DNA from: Candidatus Poribacteria bacterium
GTDB taxonomy: Bacteria; Poribacteria; WGA-4E; WGA-3G
DNA: 64,000 nucleotides
Assembly (NCBI GenBank): GCA_009841255.1
Contig: VXMD01000074.1
Coordinates: 1 to 64,000, forward strand
Reading direction: 5' to 3'
Shown: one piece after another, positions 59,840 through 64,000 of the stretch
How positions within the stretch are numbered: position 1 is the stretch's first letter
Layout of the letters: each line of letters opens with the position of its first letter
Made by a program: the position numbers and the translations under genes
The notes under the pieces: model-generated
The model's database searches: none
What the model saw: the letters and a program-made list of their open reading frames with translations, nothing else
Told to the model about the DNA's origin: nothing

Positions 59840-60162
59840 TTGTAAAGATCCGTTTCAATTCCATATTAATATTACTATGAGTAATATTAAACGATCACCC
59901 TCAATCGCTCCCCCGACATTTTCTCAGGAACACATTCGAAGAATAGGGAGAAAATCCCTCGAAATTATCTGGTATTCTGTTGTAAAATGACGGGCACCTT
60001 CTGATTAGACATCTGCAGCACAATTTCGCGGTATTAAGCACACGAACCCAGTTGTTGTGTGGGTTTATAGCAAAATATCATTACTTTGGAAAAATATATT
60101 TTTGAGAATGGGTTTCATTATCAAAAATCACAATCGCAATTTGAGATGTTTTCGGAGGTGTT
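59840..60162. other. Intergenic region, no gene found
   Basis: No supported ORF or further structure was seen between the hairpin and the end of the Uma2 gene. A short frame at 59802-59990 lacks a ribosome site. Confidence 0.55.
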
Positions 60163-60948
60163 CTATCGGGGACCGAGTTGTGCCCGAAGGCGCTCTAACT
60201 CAGCCTCTAAAGCCTTCCGTCGTTCCGTTTCTTCTGCAGCACGCGCTTCGGCTTCCGTTCTCAGACGCTGCTCCTCGATTCTTAGATGTTCCTCTTCCAT
60301 AGAAGTCGTGATCGGGGTGTCGTCCGGCAGATACGGGCGTAAAAGTCGCACCTCGTTAGGCAGGAGATTTTCCCAGCGAAACAAGAGGTTTAACGTCTCG
60401 CTGAACAAACCCCCTTGCACGTCCGGTAGGATTTCGCTAATGCCACCCAATGGACTTCGCCGCCACCCTCGGAACTCCGCGGGCTTCTTCATTTCAGGCT
60501 GATGGATGAAGTATTCTGGAACGCCCATATCCATCAAATACAGTTGCACTTTCTCGTTCCGGTCTTGATTCGCAGTTGAATCCGAAAGGAATTCGAAAAC
60601 CGCGGCGGGAACAGCACCTTCGGACCAAGTGTAAAAACTACGCCGTTGCGGAAATTTATCAACCCCTAAAACAACATAAACATCTGGAGCGACGAATTTT
60701 GTCAGGTCGCCTTCACGGTAGTAGATGAAATTGTCAATGCCAACATAGATGTGCGGATTGATTGCAAAATATCGGTAGAGTTGGTCAAAAAAGTTAGAAA
60801 TCTGTTCCGCGTGGAATCCCGTGGCAGCCATAGGTTCATCGTCCTCGCAGGGGTATCCTTCAATGTAGATAGTCGGTTTCCCACTCGCTTTTGGAAAGAC
60901 AGGCATATACTTTCTTTGCTTGAATTCAAAGTCTTTTAGAGTCTCCAT
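60163..60948 (-). CDS. Uma2-family (DUF820) restriction-endonuclease-like protein
   Basis: This 261-aa protein has the PD-(D/E)XK-like Uma2 core: I-Y-V-G-I-D-N-F-I-Y-Y, F-V-A-P-D-V-Y-V-V (catalytic Asp), A-V-F-E-F-L-S-D-S-T (Glu) and N-E-K-V-Q-L-Y (Lys), then G-V-P-E-Y-F-I-H. The C-terminal ~45 residues are a charged coiled coil (E-E-E-H-L-R-I-E-E-Q-R-L-R-T-E-A-E-A). AAGGAAG precedes the ATG. These genes are multi-copy in cyanobacteria and Poribacteria-like genomes. The biological role is unknown; no partner is linked. Confidence 0.88.
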   Translation of the reverse strand: METLKDFEFKQRKYMPVFPKASGKPTIYIEGYPCEDDEPMAATGFHAEQISNFFDQLYRYFAINPHIYVGIDNFIYYREGDLTKFVAPDVYVVLGVDKFPQRRSFYTWSEGAVPAAVFEFLSDSTANQDRNEKVQLYLMDMGVPEYFIHQPEMKKPAEFRGWRRSPLGGISEILPDVQGGLFSETLNLLFRWENLLPNEVRLLRPYLPDDTPITTSMEEEHLRIEEQRLRTEAEARAAEETERRKALEAELERLRAQLGPR

Positions 60949-61135
60949 AATTTTCTTCCTTGTGGGGAACTGTGGGAGCCTAATAGGTTAAAGTGTTGGA
61001 TTTCGCTGGTATTTGGGGTATGTTCGAGTTCGATGTTTCGCGCACGGTAACTGCCATGCTATTTTCATATAATTTTAGCAAAATGCGTATGGTTTGTCAA
61101 GTCAAAACCGATAGGACAAAGCAGCTGGAGATAGG

Positions 61136-63046
61136 TTACCAGTCTTTAAAGGGAAATATGCGGGTTTCTGTCGCCATTCCGTAGAAGCTCCATAGACTGC
61201 CAGCGACGAACTCACCGAGAATTAAACCGAGGAAGAACGGTGCCGCCTTTCGATGCAATTGCAAGCCGCCCTGTTTGATGATCAGCCATTTTGCGGTCGT
61301 ACTAATCACAAGTGAGATCCAGAGCCAGTTCATACACCAATCCGCTGCCCCGGAGACGGCATAACCAACGGCATGGAAGGGCCACCAAAAGAAACGCATC
61401 CGTAAAAACATCAACAGAAATGTGAATCCCATTCCGAGGCCCATGGACGTCACCTCTGGAATATTCGGTCCTGTTGGAAAATTGAGTTGTTGTTGCAACC
61501 GATTGAACGGATGGCGTGCAAAACCACCATGCGTCCCAAAATGATAGACATCGTGTAGATATGCCCAGAAAGAACCGATCGAACCGACGAGTGCTGCAAG
61601 GAGCATCACCCACACCAAGGGTTTCGGATTAAACCGCGCCCGTGAGGCAAGTTGGAACCCTTCTAACTGATGTGGCATTGGATGACTGCGGTGCGCACGA
61701 TTAAAGAAAAATAGGAAAGAAAGTGCTGTCAGGTTTGGACCTCCCATGCCCCGCGAACCCAGAATCGTCGGTAAAGCGTAATCGGGACCCATGTAATGGA
61801 GATCGTGGGCAGGGGCACCGGATTCTACCCGCATGCGTGTAATTCCGGTTGACAAGGCGAAATACATCGCAAAGAAAGCGATACCGAGCGAAATACTGAT
61901 ACCTATCTTCACAGAAAACGCGATGAGATAGATGCATCCCAGCACAATGCCTACAACGGCAGTCCGATACCGCATCGGTTCAACGGATTCATCGAGGCTT
62001 GAACGACCTGTGGTAATCTGTTTGAAGACCTCAGCGAGGTATTTTCGGCTTGCCCATATCGCGAAAATCGCAAGCCCAAGATACGCGCCCAACGACTGCT
62101 GTCGGTCATAAGGGAATCCCGGTAGTCCTCGAACTCCGATGATGGCGCCAACGACTCGCTGCATTTTACGAAATAGGTAGAAAAACCAGCAGGAGAACGA
62201 TAAATCCAGCGGCATGAAGAATCCGAGTCCGATGACGAACGGATAGATAGAAAACGGGGTCCAACCGATGGCGTTCCACGGTTTTTCTGTGAAAAATTGG
62301 CTGATGTTCCGAAACCGAACGCCAATGATCGGGATCGTTGGGAAGAGGTAGCTGAACCCGTTAATCAGGTTCAGCAACGAAACAAGGATAAACGCCGTCC
62401 AAAAGGGTTTACTTCTAAAGAAGTTCGCGCCACTGTTCCGCGTCATTTCTAACGGCAGTTGGATGATGGGATAGGCGAGTTTCTCACGTTCAGTCCACTG
62501 TTTTCGCAGTACAACATTGATGCACAACATGACAAACACAAGCACGACGATGAAACTCGTCCACCACAAGGTCGGACCGAGCCATGCCTGTAGGACTTCT
62601 GCGCGATAAAGCGTCGTCTGTCCTTCGTAAAACCCTTCTAAAATCCCCTTATCTTGGACTGTCCCCCACGTCGGCATGTATCGGTATAAGAGTTCTCGCC
62701 ATTCGTTTTCAGGCGTATCGAACCAGAAGACGTGCCCGATCATCGGGATGAGCACCTGTGTATGGTCGTGTGAAGCGATCGCACTCGCCATGCAAAGCAT
62801 CACATAGATGACAAGCAGTTCGCCGTGGGTCAATGCCCACTGTCGGTTGACTCGCCGGACAAGTAGATTGAGGAGCGTGATTGTAAAGACGAAGAAAACT
62901 GCGTTGAAAAACAGGGACATTGTTGTCGGAAAAAGCCCCCACCAGACCATCTCCGTGTACATAATCCAGTAGCAGTTGATCGGGATAAGGATGAGGGATA
63001 GTATAACCGATTTGAAGGTGACACCGCGGGTTAAAGCCAAAGGCAT
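61136..63046 (-). CDS. DUF6785/DUF6784-type large membrane protein
   Basis: This 636-aa protein has about 12 hydrophobic helices, for example S-V-I-L-S-L-I-L-I-P-I-N-C-Y near the start and F-I-V-V-L-V-F-V-M-L-C-I-N-V. Family-like blocks are H-D-H-T-Q-V-L-I-P-M-I-G, P-M-R-Y-R-T-A-V, and M-R-V-E-S-G-A-P-A-H-D-L near the middle. It resembles the DUF6785 and DUF6784 (OPT-transporter-like) proteins of Planctomycetes and Poribacteria. A transport function is likely but unproven. AGGAGA precedes the ATG, and the gene follows the ASPIC-ankyrin gene by about 40 bp on the same strand. Confidence 0.85.
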   Translation of the reverse strand: MPLALTRGVTFKSVILSLILIPINCYWIMYTEMVWWGLFPTTMSLFFNAVFFVFTITLLNLLVRRVNRQWALTHGELLVIYVMLCMASAIASHDHTQVLIPMIGHVFWFDTPENEWRELLYRYMPTWGTVQDKGILEGFYEGQTTLYRAEVLQAWLGPTLWWTSFIVVLVFVMLCINVVLRKQWTEREKLAYPIIQLPLEMTRNSGANFFRSKPFWTAFILVSLLNLINGFSYLFPTIPIIGVRFRNISQFFTEKPWNAIGWTPFSIYPFVIGLGFFMPLDLSFSCWFFYLFRKMQRVVGAIIGVRGLPGFPYDRQQSLGAYLGLAIFAIWASRKYLAEVFKQITTGRSSLDESVEPMRYRTAVVGIVLGCIYLIAFSVKIGISISLGIAFFAMYFALSTGITRMRVESGAPAHDLHYMGPDYALPTILGSRGMGGPNLTALSFLFFFNRAHRSHPMPHQLEGFQLASRARFNPKPLVWVMLLAALVGSIGSFWAYLHDVYHFGTHGGFARHPFNRLQQQLNFPTGPNIPEVTSMGLGMGFTFLLMFLRMRFFWWPFHAVGYAVSGAADWCMNWLWISLVISTTAKWLIIKQGGLQLHRKAAPFFLGLILGEFVAGSLWSFYGMATETRIFPFKDW

Positions 63047-63086
63047 GTAATTCTCCTGTAGTTTTCGCAGTCTTTCATAAGTGTGT

Positions 63087-64000
63087 CTATTCTATGGTAG
63101 TTTGGAGCATCTGTACAATATCGAGATGTCCCCTCGATTCCGCCAACGTCAGCGCGGTGTCACCTTTTCTGTTTTTCAGGGTGACATCGGCGCGGTGTTC
63201 AAGTAGAAACTCGACAATCTCTGAATGTCCGCGCCACGCCGCATACATCAACGCCGTTTCACCGGTCCGGTTTTGGGTGTTGATGACCGCACCTTTGGCA
63301 ATCAATCGTTTGGCAATCTCCAGATTTCCTGTCTTGTGGATAATAAAGATGAGCGGTGTATTGCCGTTGGCATCTGTAATATTCACGTCCGCTCCGTTTT
63401 CGACGAGAAACACCGCTACATCTCCGTATCCCTTTTCTGCGGCGATGTGCAACGGCGTCCTGCCGAGTACATCTTTTGTATTCACATCGGCGTTCACCTT
63501 ATGAAGATTCGTCATATCGCCTGTCCACGCCGATTTGAAGAGTTTATCTTCGGGTGTGTCTGAAAACTCGGAGATGACGTGTTCCCGATTCGTGGGGAGG
63601 TCCTCAAAGACTTGTACGACACCCCTCTGCCACCGCACCTCAAGCCTCTCCACAGTCGTGTGTGTTCCCACTCCGAAGTGGAGTCGACCGTCGTGGCTGG
63701 ACAGGTAACTTGCGGCTCGACTGATCTCCCGTGTTTGTGTGTGTCCGCCTGCTGTCAAGATAACGCGCGTCCCTATTCCGTCCCGACTGCTGATAACACC
63801 GCTGGTTTTAATCCGGACCCAATTGTGTTGTGTCTCGGTCTCGTTTCGCAGTAAGGTCACAGGACCGTTAGACTGCGTGACGAGCATATCGACATCGCCA
63901 TCGTTATCATAGTCACCGAAAAGCGCACCGCGGCTTACCGCCGCACTTTGAAAATAGTCCCCCGCGCCCGCAGATACCTCTTGAAACGTGCCATCTCCTC
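63087..64000 (-). CDS. ASPIC/UnbV-ankyrin protein, 5' end outside the window
   Basis: This frame is open to the right edge, so the N-terminus is missing. The visible ~304 residues begin with an FG-GAP/VCBS-like calcium loop (F-G-D-Y-D-N-D-G-D-V-D-M), continue with the ASPIC/UnbV domain (N-W-V-R-I-K-T-S-G, then S-S-H-D-G-R-L-H-F-G-V-G and V-R-W-Q-R-G), and end with four ankyrin repeats (G-R-T-P-L-H-I-A-A-E-K-G, G-N-T-P-L-I-F-I, G-E-T-A-L-M-Y-A-A-W-R-G-H, G-D-T-A-L-T-L-A-E-S-R-G-H). It is probably a secreted CRTAC-like protein. Ankyrin repeats in an extracellular ASPIC protein are unusual. Confidence 0.88.
   Translation of the reverse strand, partial: GDGTFQEVSAGAGDYFQSAAVSRGALFGDYDNDGDVDMLVTQSNGPVTLLRNETETQHNWVRIKTSGVISSRDGIGTRVILTAGGHTQTREISRAASYLSSHDGRLHFGVGTHTTVERLEVRWQRGVVQVFEDLPTNREHVISEFSDTPEDKLFKSAWTGDMTNLHKVNADVNTKDVLGRTPLHIAAEKGYGDVAVFLVENGADVNITDANGNTPLIFIIHKTGNLEIAKRLIAKGAVINTQNRTGETALMYAAWRGHSEIVEFLLEHRADVTLKNRKGDTALTLAESRGHLDIVQMLQTTIE

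Noticed and set aside
1-64000. tRNA or rRNA genes
   Set aside because: Scanning for T-arm and conserved rRNA-like sequences by eye gave nothing convincing; a dedicated RNA search was not possible.

Overview
The window looks like one contig from an uncultured bacterium, most likely Candidatus Poribacteria or a close relative in the Planctomycetes/Poribacteria sphere. This is inferred from the gene repertoire and was not tested by a database search. Markers include a dockerin-tailed leucine-rich-repeat protein, a PSCyt-type DUF1592 protein with a DUF1552 Tat protein, a DUF6785-type membrane protein, two sugar phosphate isomerase/epimerases, a Uma2 protein, an ASPIC/UnbV-ankyrin protein, and a family of secreted proteins sharing a C-terminal L-A-x-T-W-x-x-x-K tail. 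TTG starts with strong Shine-Dalgarno sites are frequent. I saw no rRNA, tRNA or CRISPR array.

Left part (1-16.6 kb), accessory and defence-like. A truncated HEPN/Swt1 leader abuts a secreted LRR-glycosidase-dockerin gene. A minus-strand pair follows (a membrane protein and a 51-aa Pro/Lys-rich peptide with its own terminator). A beta-class adenine DNA methyltransferase is split at a C10 tract. Diverging from it is a promoter with an embedded palindrome, then an operon: two damaged ORFs (the second with PIN-like features), an unknown protein, a P-loop ATPase and a tRNA-guanine-transglycosylase-fold (DpdA-like) protein. A convergent gene resembling the DUF6884/archaeosine-synthase group comes next, then an 806-aa HEPN/coiled-coil/helicase-like protein whose 5' end is paralogous to the fragment at the left edge. 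The TGT-fold protein, ATPase, PIN and DUF6884 group is the best candidate for an undescribed DNA-modification or defence system.

Middle part (14.9-34.8 kb), mixed housekeeping and secreted functions: an efflux adaptor with msrA, a HEAT lipoprotein, split DUF6178 genes, tandem secreted lectin-fold paralogues, pheT, ubiE/menG, a histone-deacetylase-fold amidohydrolase overlapping a DNA methyltransferase, a LamG protein, a radical SAM maturase fused to SEC-C, a zeta-like kinase with a small partner, two beta-propeller or isomerase genes and a membrane glycosyltransferase.

His region (34.8-40.1 kb). A consensus promoter drives a leader with a 17-codon peptide holding four consecutive His codons. 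Mutually exclusive stems and a T9 terminator follow, then hisZ-hisG-hisS and an overlapping metallophosphatase lipoprotein. This reads as a classical histidine attenuator.

Right part (40.3-64 kb): paralogous small membrane proteins, a tyrosine recombinase with 23-bp direct repeats upstream, holA, an FmdB zinc ribbon, a CARDB/toroid/YdjY fusion, thrC with a duplicated 5' end, an ornithine-carbamoyltransferase-family gene and an LDH2 dehydrogenase. The DUF1592/lipoprotein/SMP-30/DUF1552 group follows, with a duplicated Tat leader. Last come a VOC protein, a small YHS-like protein, Uma2, the DUF6785 membrane protein and a truncated ASPIC-ankyrin gene running off the right edge.
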